Shown piece by piece: positions 50,110-58,556 of a stretch of 61,950 nt of DNA. Position 1 is the first letter of the stretch, and each line of letters begins with the position of its first letter. The position numbers were made by a program, and so were the translations under genes. Below the pieces are notes generated by a model that made no database searches, was not told the DNA's origin, and saw only the letters and a list, made by a program, of their open reading frames with translations. The DNA lies in contig NZ_ARYM01000022.1 in the NCBI RefSeq assembly GCF_000685315.1, forward strand, positions 1-61,950, given 5' to 3'. The stretch is from Hyphomonas polymorpha PS728. Its GTDB lineage: Bacteria; Pseudomonadota; Alphaproteobacteria; Caulobacterales; Hyphomonadaceae.

Positions 50110-52518
50110 TTGACCAAGTCATATACGATCGAAATCCCCACAAGCTCCGGTCCTTCCGGAAACACTGGTGGCGTAGACATGAGTTCCTTCGACCTCAAGT
50201 CGTTGATGAGCATGATTTACCGGCGCTTCTGGCTGATCTTTGCCGGCTTCGTCACGGTCATGAGCCTGGTCATCTTCGTGACCTTTACTCAGACGCCGAC
50301 CTACAGGGCGCAATCTGTCCTTCAGCTCGACACTAACCAGATCAACGTTATTGACCTGGGCGCGCTCTTCTCCGGCGCCGGCGGCGCAACGACATCCGTG
50401 ATCGATACGGAAGTTCGCGTTATCGGGTCGAAGACGCTTCTGGCGCGCGTGGCCGAGAAGCAAAGGCTCATCGAAGATCCGGAGTTCAACTGGACCCTGC
50501 GTCCGAAGAAAGAGAGCCTTGTTTCATCGGCGCAAAAGGCTGTCGTCGGACTTCTTGGCGGAGATACTTCCGAAAAGGATCCCTTCGCGGGCATGACTGC
50601 CGAGCAGAAAGAAGCGGAAATCTTCGAAAGTGTCGTTGGTACGCTGATGACCAAGGTGCGGGTTGGCCGCGTGGGGGCGACTTATCTCCTGACCGTTGAT
50701 GTTACCAGCACGTCTCCAGAAACGGCTGCGCGCCTGGCTAACGAGGTTGCGGACCAATACCGTGTCCAGCAGCTCGAGAAGAAATATGATGCGACCCGCA
50801 AGGCCACCGAATGGCTGCAGGAGCGTGTCTCGGGTCTGCGCGACGAGGTCGAGGAAAAAGAACAACGTGTCGAGAGCTTCCGTGCCGAAACAGGCCTTCT
50901 GGAAGCTCAGGGCACGACGCTGACTGAACAGCAGATCGGCTACCTGACTTCGCAGCGCGGCCAGGCTCAGATCGAAGTGGATCGTGCGCGCGCCCGTTAT
51001 GAAAGCATGCGTCGCCAGATCGATAGCGGCGCCGGCGTTGAGGGCGTGTCGGAAGTCATCAACTCGCCGCTGATCAACGATCTCAAGACGCAGCGCTCGA
51101 TAATCATGCGCCGTGTGGCAGAACTTGAAACCCGTGTTGGCGACCGCCACCCTGACCTTATCAGTGCGCGCAACGAAGTTGCCGATATCGACCGGCAGAT
51201 GAGTGCCGAGATGAACCGCATCGCGGCTAATCTCGAGAGTGAACTGCGCGTGGCTCAGGCCCAGCTTTCATCCATTCAGGGCGAGATCGGCCGTTCGACC
51301 TCGCAGCTGCGTGGCAACAACGTGAATCTGGTGCGTCTGCGCGAGCTTGAGCGCGATGCCCAGACCAGCCGCGTCATGCTCGAGGAATTTCTTGCCCGCT
51401 CGAAACAGACGCGCGAGCAGGATGCGCTCATCACCGCAGACTCCAGCATTCTGTCGACCGCCTCGGTGCCGTATTCTCCCGCATCTCCGCGCAAGGCCTT
51501 CAACCTGGTAATCGGCGCGCTTCTCGGCCTGATCATCGGTGGCTTCCTGGCAATTATTGCGGAACTGTTCGACTCCAACATCAGTTCTTCGGAAGATGTC
51601 GAGAACAAGCTCGGCTCCAACCCGATCGGGTCTGTGCCGCTTATCCGTACCGCGGGACTTCTCGGCCTCGGCCAGACCAGTCCGGCGGACTTCCTCGTGG
51701 AAAATCCGCTCTCGGCCTATGCGGAAAGCATCCGCTATCTGCGTGCGGCCATCGCCTTCTCCGATCTCGACAGCGAGACCAAGACTGTGGCGATCACGTC
51801 CTCGCTACCCGATGAAGGCAAAACCAGTCTTGCGCTCAGCCTCGGCCGCATGTCGGCCATGTCCGGCTCGCGCACCCTCGTGATCGATGGCGACTTCCGC
51901 CGCCGTCAGCTCACCGAGATGGCAGGTCTCAAACCGGAAATCGGCCTTGTGGAGCATCTGTTCGGCGCAGGCCAACTGTCTGATGCTATCGTCAAGGATC
52001 ACAAGACGATGCTCGATATCCTGCCGCTGTCGCTGAACGGCCATACGCCGCATGACGTGTTCGGCACGCGTGCGTTTGACGAGCTGCTGTCGCGGCTGCG
52101 CGCGATGTATGATCTCATCCTGATCGATACTGGCCCGCTGCTGCTCATGGCTGAGGCCCGCGTGGTTGCCGGCAAGGTGGACAAGGCGATCCTCGTGGTC
52201 CGCTGGCGTCAGACGACCCGTTCGGCCGCCCGCCAGTCGCTCACGCTGCTGCGTAACTTCAAGGCCGATGTTCTGGGCGTCACGCTCAACATGGTCGACC
52301 TCAACCGCCGCCGCCATCACCGCGATCCGGGCGCGACCTACAAGGCCTATCGCAAATACTATCAGATGGAAGCCAAGCCAGGTCTGTTCGGCTGGTCGAA
52401 GCCGAAGAAACCGAAGGCCAGCAAGCAGGGGCCGAAGTCGGCGATCGCCATCCAGGTACCCCCGTCCAAGGCAAGCGGCCGCAAGCAGGATCCTGTCGAC
52501 CGTATCTCGGCCGAATAG
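50110..52518 (+). CDS. Wzc/ExoP-type polysaccharide co-polymerase with tyrosine-kinase domain
   Basis: This 802-residue protein combines a Wzz-like chain-length determinant and a bacterial tyrosine kinase. The first membrane helix is near residue 45 (IFAGFVTVMSLVIFVTFTQT), a large periplasmic coiled coil follows (about 180-440; LQERVSGLRDEVEEKEQRVE), and a GNVR-type end with PASPRKAFNLVIGALLGLII is the second helix. The cytoplasmic kinase has the modified Walker A SSLPDEGKTSLALSLG, Walker A' LVIDGDFRRRQL, and a C-terminal tyrosine cluster YKAYRKYYQMEA. It controls chain length and polymerisation. The start is a TTG at 50110; an ATG at 50179 (MSSFDLKSLMSMIYRR) is an equally family-like alternative. 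Confidence 0.93.
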   Translation: MTKSYTIEIPTSSGPSGNTGGVDMSSFDLKSLMSMIYRRFWLIFAGFVTVMSLVIFVTFTQTPTYRAQSVLQLDTNQINVIDLGALFSGAGGATTSVIDTEVRVIGSKTLLARVAEKQRLIEDPEFNWTLRPKKESLVSSAQKAVVGLLGGDTSEKDPFAGMTAEQKEAEIFESVVGTLMTKVRVGRVGATYLLTVDVTSTSPETAARLANEVADQYRVQQLEKKYDATRKATEWLQERVSGLRDEVEEKEQRVESFRAETGLLEAQGTTLTEQQIGYLTSQRGQAQIEVDRARARYESMRRQIDSGAGVEGVSEVINSPLINDLKTQRSIIMRRVAELETRVGDRHPDLISARNEVADIDRQMSAEMNRIAANLESELRVAQAQLSSIQGEIGRSTSQLRGNNVNLVRLRELERDAQTSRVMLEEFLARSKQTREQDALITADSSILSTASVPYSPASPRKAFNLVIGALLGLIIGGFLAIIAELFDSNISSSEDVENKLGSNPIGSVPLIRTAGLLGLGQTSPADFLVENPLSAYAESIRYLRAAIAFSDLDSETKTVAITSSLPDEGKTSLALSLGRMSAMSGSRTLVIDGDFRRRQLTEMAGLKPEIGLVEHLFGAGQLSDAIVKDHKTMLDILPLSLNGHTPHDVFGTRAFDELLSRLRAMYDLILIDTGPLLLMAEARVVAGKVDKAILVVRWRQTTRSAARQSLTLLRNFKADVLGVTLNMVDLNRRRHHRDPGATYKAYRKYYQMEAKPGLFGWSKPKKPKASKQGPKSAIAIQVPPSKASGRKQDPVDRISAE

Positions 52519-52563
52519 ACCGCCGCAGGTTCGGGCACAGGTGACAAGGAGCAGGGGACGCAC

Positions 52564-53736
52564 ATGCTCTACCAACCTGCACGGCAGGGAACGGACATGA
52601 CGCGCATTGCCTTCTTCGGCCATGATGTGGCGGACGCGGCCGTGCGCCGGCGCGCGCGCGGTTTCCAGGACGACGGTTTCCAGGTCACGGGCTTCATGAT
52701 GCGCCGGCGCGAGCCTTTGGCGCTGGAATGGGACAATGTGGATCTCGGCCAGACGCGGGATGGCGCCTTTCTTCAGCGTATCCGCCAGGTTTTTCGGGGC
52801 GCGCGGATCGCCGCCGCGTCTGGCGACAAGTTGCGCTCTGCCGATGTGATCTACGCCCGTAACCTCGACATGCTGGCCTGCGCCTTCCTGGCAAAGCGCC
52901 ATGCGAAGCTCGGCACACCAGTCATCTACGAGTGCCTTGATATTCATCGGCTGCTCTGTCGGCAGGATGTGATCGGGAAGGGGCTGCGCGCCCTTGAGGG
53001 CTGGCTGCTCAAGCGCTCGGCCGCGCTGGTCGTCTCCTCGCCGGCCTATCTCACCCAGCATTTCGAGCGCCATTATCCGGGCAAGTTCGAGGCTTATCTC
53101 ATCGAGAACCGGCTTTCGGGCCACGCCAATTATGGCGCGCGGGTTTCTGCAACCAAAGCAAAGCCCCCCGGCCAGCTTCGTCTCGGCTGGGTCGGGAACC
53201 TTCGGTGCCGCCGCTCGCTCGACCTCTTGTGCCAGATTGCAGACCGTTTCGGCGATCAGGTGGAGGTGAGGCTTCACGGCGTACCTGCGCTGACGGAGAT
53301 ACCGGACTTTGAAGCGAAGATTGCTGCAAGACCGAACATGTCCTTTTACGGACGATACAAGTCGCCGGAAGACCTGCCCGGCATCTATTCCGCGCTGGAT
53401 GTGGTCTGGTCCGGCGATTTCATGGAGGCAGGCCTGAACTCTACCTGGTTGCTGCCCAACCGTATCTATGAAGGCGGATATTACTGCGTGCCGCCCATCG
53501 CGCCCGCAGAGACGGAAACCGGCCGCTGGGTTGTCCGGCATGAGTGCGGTTTTGTGCTGGATGAACCGCTCGAAACGACCCTGCCGGGCCTGATCGAAGA
53601 TCTTCTTCACGACGCGCCCCGGATCACTGCCTGCAGCAATGCCCTTGCCGGGTTGCCCGAGGAGACGTTTGTTCAGCCGCACGGTTTCCTGCGGCAGCTC
53701 ATCGAAACGGCCGTGAAACCGAAAGTGGCTTCATGA
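52564..53736 (+). CDS. Glycosyltransferase, family GT4-like
   Basis: This 390-residue protein has a two-domain GT-B fold. It starts MLYQPARQGTDMTRIAFFGH; the ATG at 52597 inside this (MTRIAFFGHD) is a second possible start, each with a ribosome site. The N-terminal half contains ADVIYARNLDMLACAFLAKR and TPVIYECLDIHRLLCRQDVI; the C-terminal half has LRLGWVGNLRCRRSLDLLCQ and the late NRIYEGGYYCVPPIAPAETE, in place of the GT4 E-x7-E pattern. It probably adds a sugar to the lipid-linked exopolysaccharide repeat. The gene is 45 bp after the co-polymerase. Confidence 0.87.
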   Translation: MLYQPARQGTDMTRIAFFGHDVADAAVRRRARGFQDDGFQVTGFMMRRREPLALEWDNVDLGQTRDGAFLQRIRQVFRGARIAAASGDKLRSADVIYARNLDMLACAFLAKRHAKLGTPVIYECLDIHRLLCRQDVIGKGLRALEGWLLKRSAALVVSSPAYLTQHFERHYPGKFEAYLIENRLSGHANYGARVSATKAKPPGQLRLGWVGNLRCRRSLDLLCQIADRFGDQVEVRLHGVPALTEIPDFEAKIAARPNMSFYGRYKSPEDLPGIYSALDVVWSGDFMEAGLNSTWLLPNRIYEGGYYCVPPIAPAETETGRWVVRHECGFVLDEPLETTLPGLIEDLLHDAPRITACSNALAGLPEETFVQPHGFLRQLIETAVKPKVAS

Positions 53737-53805
53737 TCTGTCCAGCTTTTCCCTGTATGGAGACTGCAGCCGGGCGCTCGAGGGACGCCCTCGCGGAGGT
53801 ATCCT

Positions 53806-55086
53806 GTGTCTGACTACGCTACCCCCCGGACCAGCGCAACGGTGCAGCCTGCGTATGTAAACGTCTACTCGGTGGACAAAGGGGCAGGGCGCTGGGAACA
53901 GGCCTTTGTCTGTCTTTGGATGTTCATCATCTATCTGCCGATCGAAGCGTTCTCGCCTTTGCGGTACCTTTGCATCCTCGGCTTTCTGGCAATCGCGGCC
54001 TACGACTACAAGCGGATCGTGCCGCTTTTGGTCAGGTGCTGGCCGCTGTTTACGCTGGCAATCCTCGGCCTCGCATCTGTGGGCTGGGCGCCTTACCCGG
54101 CAGAGGCGTTTCGCCAGGGCGTGCTGTTTTTCCTGTCTGCTTTTGTTGCCGTCGTTATCGCGGTCCATCTGACACCCCAGCAGATATTGCGGATCATCAT
54201 GTTTGCCGGCATGGCGACGACCATAGCCTCCATTCCCTTCTGGGGCACTTTCGCGGGCGGGGGCCCGTATGCCAGCAAGAACTACTTTGCTGTCCACATG
54301 CTGTTCTGCATGCTGCTCAGTCTCATCACGGTACTGAACGAGAAAGAGCCGCTGTTCCTGCGCCTTCTCGCGCTGCCATTCGTGCCGACGTGCCTGCTCT
54401 TCATTTTCATGGCAGATTCGGCAACTTCGCTGGTTTTTGCAGTCCTCGGGGGCGCAGGGCTGATCGCTATCAAATTCTTCTGGGCGCCGGCTACCAAGGT
54501 GCGTGGCCTTTCGATGCTCGTCATCCTGTTTGCGCTGGTGGTGGTGCTGGTTGGGGCGCTGGCGGTGTTCAACATGCCCCAGAACACGTTTGTGGAGCGG
54601 TTTCTGGACATCGTCGGCAAGGACGCCACGCTGACCGGCCGCACCGCCCTGTGGGAAGGCGCGCGCCTGGCAGCAGAGGAAAAGCCCTGGTTCGGGCTCG
54701 GCCTTGAGGGGTTCTGGTATTACGATTCCGGCGCCGCCCAGACGCTCAACGAGAATGATTTCAAGGCTTTTGGGACCAAGCTGACCTTCCATAATGCCTA
54801 TTGGGAAGTGCGGGTTCACCTCGGCTATGTGGGGCTGGCGCTGTTCCTCTTTTTCCTCGGCTGGACGTCGCTGAGATTGCTGTACCTCTGGTTCCAGGAT
54901 GGCTCGCTGGTCAACTCAGCGCTGGTCCTGTTGGTTGCCGTGAACCTGACCATGACCTTCACGGAGTCGCTGCTGTGGGGCATGTTCACTACTCCGGTCC
55001 TTCTGCAGTCGCTTGCGGGCATCGTGCCGTTTAAGCTTCACGCCCCCAAGCTGGAAGGCCGCGCGCGGATTGTTCCGGCTTCGTAA
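53806..55086 (+). CDS. Wzy/O-antigen ligase-type membrane polymerase
   Basis: A GTG start at 53806 with GGAGG six bases upstream gives 426 residues and about 11 hydrophobic helices. The Wzy_C/O-antigen-ligase signature lies in the large loop: DATLTGRTALWEGARLAAEE, followed by KPWFGLGLEGFWY and, further on, KLTFHNAYWEVRVHLGYVGL with the conserved histidine. Such proteins polymerise repeat units on undecaprenyl phosphate at the periplasmic face, or ligate chains to lipid A. In this exopolysaccharide set polymerase is more likely. A hairpin CGAGGG-ACG-CCCTCG lies just before the ribosome site (53779-53793). Confidence 0.92.
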   Translation: MSDYATPRTSATVQPAYVNVYSVDKGAGRWEQAFVCLWMFIIYLPIEAFSPLRYLCILGFLAIAAYDYKRIVPLLVRCWPLFTLAILGLASVGWAPYPAEAFRQGVLFFLSAFVAVVIAVHLTPQQILRIIMFAGMATTIASIPFWGTFAGGGPYASKNYFAVHMLFCMLLSLITVLNEKEPLFLRLLALPFVPTCLLFIFMADSATSLVFAVLGGAGLIAIKFFWAPATKVRGLSMLVILFALVVVLVGALAVFNMPQNTFVERFLDIVGKDATLTGRTALWEGARLAAEEKPWFGLGLEGFWYYDSGAAQTLNENDFKAFGTKLTFHNAYWEVRVHLGYVGLALFLFFLGWTSLRLLYLWFQDGSLVNSALVLLVAVNLTMTFTESLLWGMFTTPVLLQSLAGIVPFKLHAPKLEGRARIVPAS

Positions 55087-55110
55087 CATTACAATGCAGA
55101 CATCCTTGTC

Positions 55111-55167
55111 AATTCTGGCGGCCTGAGGTGGGCCCTCAGGGCCATGGGCCCGAATGATGCCAGAATT
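55111..55167 (+). terminator. 57-nt nested hairpin after the wzy-like gene
   Basis: The outer arms AATTCTGGC (55111-55119) and GCCAGAATT (55159-55167) are perfectly complementary. Inside, CCTGAGG (55122-55128) pairs with CCTCAGG (55134-55140), followed by a GGGCC-ATG-GGCCC loop. The structure lies 25 bp after the stop and probably ends the transcript, although the following T-run is weak. Confidence 0.65.
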
Positions 55168-55209
55168 TAACGATAATTTCTCATAATACAGCGATAAGAT
55201 CTGGTGACT

Positions 55210-55224
55210 TTAAACCAGTGTTAA
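55210..55224. promoter_or_regulatory. TTAA-N7-TTAA box, CtrA-type site
   Basis: TTAA at 55210-55213 and TTAA at 55221-55224 are separated by exactly 7 bases (ACCAGTG). TTAA-N7-TTAA is the recognition pattern of the cell-cycle regulator CtrA in alphaproteobacteria. It lies 25 bp before the start of a small membrane-protein gene. CtrA itself is not in the window, and a single match can be chance. Confidence 0.5.
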
Positions 55225-55248
55225 GTCTTCGCTGTTCTAACTGAAGTT

Positions 55249-55452
55249 ATGTCGCGTTCGAGCCAAGTGATGCCGATGAAATCAGGCGCCTTTTCAGACC
55301 CCGTTACGGGAGCACTCGAGAGTGATCGTTCTCTCATGAACGAATTTAGCGGTGAAAAGCTGCCGGTATGGTTGCGACTGCTGACCATTATTGGTCTGAG
55401 CGCTGGTCTTTGGGGCGCGATTATCTGGGCTTTTGTCCTTCTGTTTGGTTGA
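55249..55452 (+). CDS. Small single-pass membrane protein
   Basis: This 67-residue protein has a polar N-terminal half (SDPVTGALESDRSLMNEFSG) and one C-terminal membrane helix at about residues 41-66 (LRLLTIIGLSAGLWGAIIWA then FVLLFG). Internal ATGs at 55270 and 55276 are alternative starts. I do not recognise a family. It is preceded by a terminator-like structure and a CtrA-type box and followed by a hairpin (CCGCG…CGCGG at 55454-55484), so it is probably its own transcription unit inside the exopolysaccharide locus. It could be a small regulator or assembly factor. Confidence 0.65.
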   Translation: MSRSSQVMPMKSGAFSDPVTGALESDRSLMNEFSGEKLPVWLRLLTIIGLSAGLWGAIIWAFVLLFG

Positions 55453-55564
55453 TCCGCGCGGGCGTTTGGCGCCCTGAAACGCGGTTGGGTTCTTGCATAT
55501 CTCTGGCATGTGGAGGTCCCGCTGTCATGCGGCGGGACAGTCTATGGAACTAAAGGGGCCAGGA

Positions 55565-56572
55565 ATGCCGGGAAAAGTGCTGGTTTTGGGTGGAGCGGGC
55601 TATGTGGGTAGCCATTGCTGCCGGGCCTTTGCCGAAGCGGGCTGGGACGTTACCGTTTTCGACAATCTATCTACCGGCTGGCGGGATATGGTACGTTGGG
55701 GCGGGCTGATTGAGGGCGACCTCAACAATCCGGCCGACATCGAGGCGGCGTTCAACACGGTGAAGCCGGATGCAGTGGCCCATTTTGCGGCTTCATCTCT
55801 GGTGGGCGAGTCGGTCACCGATCCGGGCAAATACTTCCGCAACAATACCCTGGCGACGCTCAACCTGCTTGAGGCAATGAAGCGCCACGGCACGCAGTCG
55901 ATCATCTTCTCTTCGACCTGCGCCATCTTCGGTCATGCGCAGACGGATTATCTCGCTGAAGATCATCCGCGAAACCCCATCAATCCCTATGGAATGTCAA
56001 AGCTGATGGTCGAGCAGATGCTCGCCGCTTTCGATCACGCCCATGGGATAAGGTCTGTCTGCCTGCGTTACTTCAATGCTGCTGGCGCAGACCGGGATGC
56101 CCTGATCGGCGAGCGCCATGCCTGCGAAACGCATCTCATTCCCTTGGCGCTCAAGGGCGCCTACGATCCTGATTATGCCTTCACCATCAATGGCACGGAT
56201 TTCGACACGCCGGATGGCACGGCGCTGCGGGACTATATCCATGTCGAGGATCTGGCCGAGGCCCACCTTCTTGCCCTGCAGACACTGAAGGCGGGTGCCC
56301 CCTCTGACGCGTTCAATCTGGGTACCGGCCAGGGTACGAGCGTGGCGGAAATCGTGGGCGCAGTTGAGCGCGCCACCGGCCGCCACCTTCCGCGCAAGAT
56401 TGGCCCCCGCCGGCCCGGAGACGCTGTTCGCCTCGTCGCGGCGCCGGACAAGGCGCAGGGTGTGCTTGGCTGGAAGGCAACCCGTTCTGACGTGGACAAC
56501 ATCATTACTTCAGCCCTCGCTTGGCACCAGAAGGACTGGACAATCCAGACCCCGGAAAAGGTCCAGGGTTGA
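55565..56572 (+). CDS. galE: UDP-glucose 4-epimerase-like protein
   Basis: The ATG at 55565 follows AGGGGCCAGGA and gives 335 residues. It is an extended SDR: the NAD-binding VLVLGGAGYVGSHCCRAFAE opens it, FDNLSTGW and DVAHFAA-type (here DAVAHFAASSLVGESV) segments follow, then SSTCAIFGHA and the catalytic YGMSKLMVEQML (Tyr-x-x-x-Lys). GTDFDTPDGTALRDYIHVED is highly characteristic of GalE. It supplies UDP-galactose or a related sugar for the exopolysaccharide. Some close relatives act on UDP-GlcNAc or UDP-xylose; specificity is not resolved. Confidence 0.93.
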   Translation: MPGKVLVLGGAGYVGSHCCRAFAEAGWDVTVFDNLSTGWRDMVRWGGLIEGDLNNPADIEAAFNTVKPDAVAHFAASSLVGESVTDPGKYFRNNTLATLNLLEAMKRHGTQSIIFSSTCAIFGHAQTDYLAEDHPRNPINPYGMSKLMVEQMLAAFDHAHGIRSVCLRYFNAAGADRDALIGERHACETHLIPLALKGAYDPDYAFTINGTDFDTPDGTALRDYIHVEDLAEAHLLALQTLKAGAPSDAFNLGTGQGTSVAEIVGAVERATGRHLPRKIGPRRPGDAVRLVAAPDKAQGVLGWKATRSDVDNIITSALAWHQKDWTIQTPEKVQG

Positions 56573-56620
56573 AAGAGCGCGATGACATTTGAAATGTTCG
56601 TAGGCTGAGGGGGCGTCATC

Positions 56621-57619
56621 ATGGAAAAGGTCACGGTCATCATTCCGTGCTATAATGGGGAAGCCTTCATCGAGAAGGCCGTGCGCAGCGCGCTCGGCCA
56701 AACGATCCCCACGCGGGTGATTGTCGTGGATGATTGTTCGAAGGATAACAGCTTTGCGCTGTTGCAGGCGATCGCGGCGAACGAGCCGCGCCTGACAGCT
56801 ATACGCCAGCCTCAGAATGGCGGGCCTTCGGCAGCGCGAAACGCGGCCCTGCGTCTCGTCGAGACGCCCTGGGTCGCCAATCTTGATGCGGATGACTACC
56901 TGCTTTCCGACCGGCTGAGGCGCCTGGTGGAGCATGGCGAGGCGAAGGGGCTGGATTTCGTCGCCGATGATGTGATCCGTGTGGAACCCGGCCAGTCCCC
57001 CGCCGATGGGGTCCGCGTCTGGAAGGACGAGCTGTTTGGATCTGTCCCTATGGGGCTTGCGCGCTTTGTTCGGGAGAATATGGCAAAGTATGCCGGCCCG
57101 CGCCGCGAGATCGGTTATCTGAAGCCGCTGATGCGGGTGACGTTCCTGCGCGAAAAAGACCTGTTCTTCCGTGAAGATATGCGTCTGGCGGAAGATTATG
57201 AGTTCTATGCCCGCTCGTTGACACTTGGCGCGCGCTGGGAGGTGATTGATCCGTGTGGGTACATCGCGGTCAGCATGCCGGACTCGCTTTCTAAGGCGTA
57301 CCCTACTGCTGCAATCGAGAAGATGGTTCAGGCGGACCGGGCCTTCCTGAAAACCCCTGGCCTTTCAGCAGAGGAGCGCGCCGCGATTGGCGAGCATCTT
57401 CACCAGACGGCCACCGACTATGCCTGGCGCACGATGATCGATGGCGTGAGAACCAAGAGCCCCGCGCTGATGCTGCGCGCCCTGATGCAGCCGCCGGCAG
57501 TGTCCGGCAAAGTGATGCTGCGCATGGTGAAACACCTCCTGCGGCTGCCTATTCTTCCCGAAATTCCAGAACTGCCCCGCAAACCGGCCCGCGAGTCGGC
57601 AGGGCTTGGCCTTACCTGA
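56621..57619 (+). CDS. Glycosyltransferase family 2
   Basis: This 332-residue protein has a GT2 N-terminal domain: KVTVIIPCYNGEAFIEKAVR, VIVVDDCSKDNSFALLQAIA, NGGPSAARNAALRLVETPWV and the DxD-like ANLDADDYLLSDR. The C-terminal 130 residues are helical and family-specific. It transfers a sugar to a lipid-linked repeat unit, probably for the exopolysaccharide made by the genes upstream. Its 3' end overlaps the convergent RDD gene by 8 bp and closes the locus. Confidence 0.92.
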   Translation: MEKVTVIIPCYNGEAFIEKAVRSALGQTIPTRVIVVDDCSKDNSFALLQAIAANEPRLTAIRQPQNGGPSAARNAALRLVETPWVANLDADDYLLSDRLRRLVEHGEAKGLDFVADDVIRVEPGQSPADGVRVWKDELFGSVPMGLARFVRENMAKYAGPRREIGYLKPLMRVTFLREKDLFFREDMRLAEDYEFYARSLTLGARWEVIDPCGYIAVSMPDSLSKAYPTAAIEKMVQADRAFLKTPGLSAEERAAIGEHLHQTATDYAWRTMIDGVRTKSPALMLRALMQPPAVSGKVMLRMVKHLLRLPILPEIPELPRKPARESAGLGLT

Positions 57620-58556
57620 CGTCGAATTTGTCGGCCTTTCTTTCGCCAAGCAGCATACGTTGCTCCAGCCGCCGCCGCAGCGCGCCATAATAGGCCTCAA
57701 GGAAAGCCAGATCGGTTTCGCCGGTCTGTTTCGTCCAGCCGATCTTGGCGCGGATACGCTCGGCCACCTGATGTTTGATCTCCGGCGTGGACTGGCGCAG
57801 CACATCTTCGAGAACATGCAGCTCATGAATGCCATAGGCATCGGCTTGCGCCACGGTGAAATTGAAACGGGCGCTGGCGTCGGCGGCTTTGGCGGCGGAC
57901 GTGATGTCATGCATCAGCTTGGTCTTCGGTGAGCGGATCACCCAGGTTCCGGCGATCAGATCGCCTACGCGCATCTTGTCCTTGTTGAAAATCGGAAACA
58001 GCAGGAACACGCCGGACCAGGCCAAGCCCAGTAGCGCCATCCACCCGCTCGCCCCATCGCCGCCCATCATCGCAAACTGGAAGGGCAGGCCGACTTCGAT
58101 TTCCCGGATGAAATTCCGCGCCAGAACGGAATTTGCCGTCAGCCGTCCCCCGTCGCGTGCCGCCACCCGGAGGCCCAGGGCGCGCTTGCCGGGCGTGGCG
58201 GCGCGCTGGCCGATCTCGAAGAAAATATAATAGAAGTTCCGGACAAAGAAAAAGAACACAAGCCAGAAGGCAAAGGCGATATTCGCGCTGCCCGGCGTCA
58301 AGGCGCCGATCAGTGCGCTTAATCCGAAAAGTGTCGCGATCACGATCACCCACTGGATCGCCACATCAATCAGGAAAGCGCCCGCCCGCTCGCCCGCAGT
58401 GGCGAGCTTCAGCCGAATGGCTGCGCCCTCCGGCGTTATCAGGCGGCGGATCAGTTTTGACTGGCGCATCTCTTCGGCCATGCGCGCGCGCCGCTGTGTG
58501 GCGGCCTCGAGGCTGACGCCAGGGCGCTGCGTCCTGGGGGCGGCTGTCTGCGTCAT
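57612..58556 (-). CDS. RDD-family membrane protein
   Basis: I start at the ATG at 58556, which overlaps the SpoIIM-like gene's stop (ATGA), giving 314 residues. The RDD domain (about residues 50-200) has RAGAFLIDVAIQWVIVIATL near its start and EIGQRAATPGKRALGLRVAA, with the family's glycine-lysine motif. The C-terminal 100 residues are cytoplasmic and helical (HQVAERIRAKIGWTKQTGET). RDD proteins are transporters or membrane partners of unclear function. It is the last gene of the MoxR operon. Confidence 0.85.
   Translation of the reverse strand: MTQTAAPRTQRPGVSLEAATQRRARMAEEMRQSKLIRRLITPEGAAIRLKLATAGERAGAFLIDVAIQWVIVIATLFGLSALIGALTPGSANIAFAFWLVFFFFVRNFYYIFFEIGQRAATPGKRALGLRVAARDGGRLTANSVLARNFIREIEVGLPFQFAMMGGDGASGWMALLGLAWSGVFLLFPIFNKDKMRVGDLIAGTWVIRSPKTKLMHDITSAAKAADASARFNFTVAQADAYGIHELHVLEDVLRQSTPEIKHQVAERIRAKIGWTKQTGETDLAFLEAYYGALRRRLEQRMLLGERKADKFDVR

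Noticed and set aside
51805..53682. 625-codon minus-strand frame across the co-polymerase and GT4 genes
   Set aside because: It crosses two well-supported plus-strand genes and shows only shadow composition.
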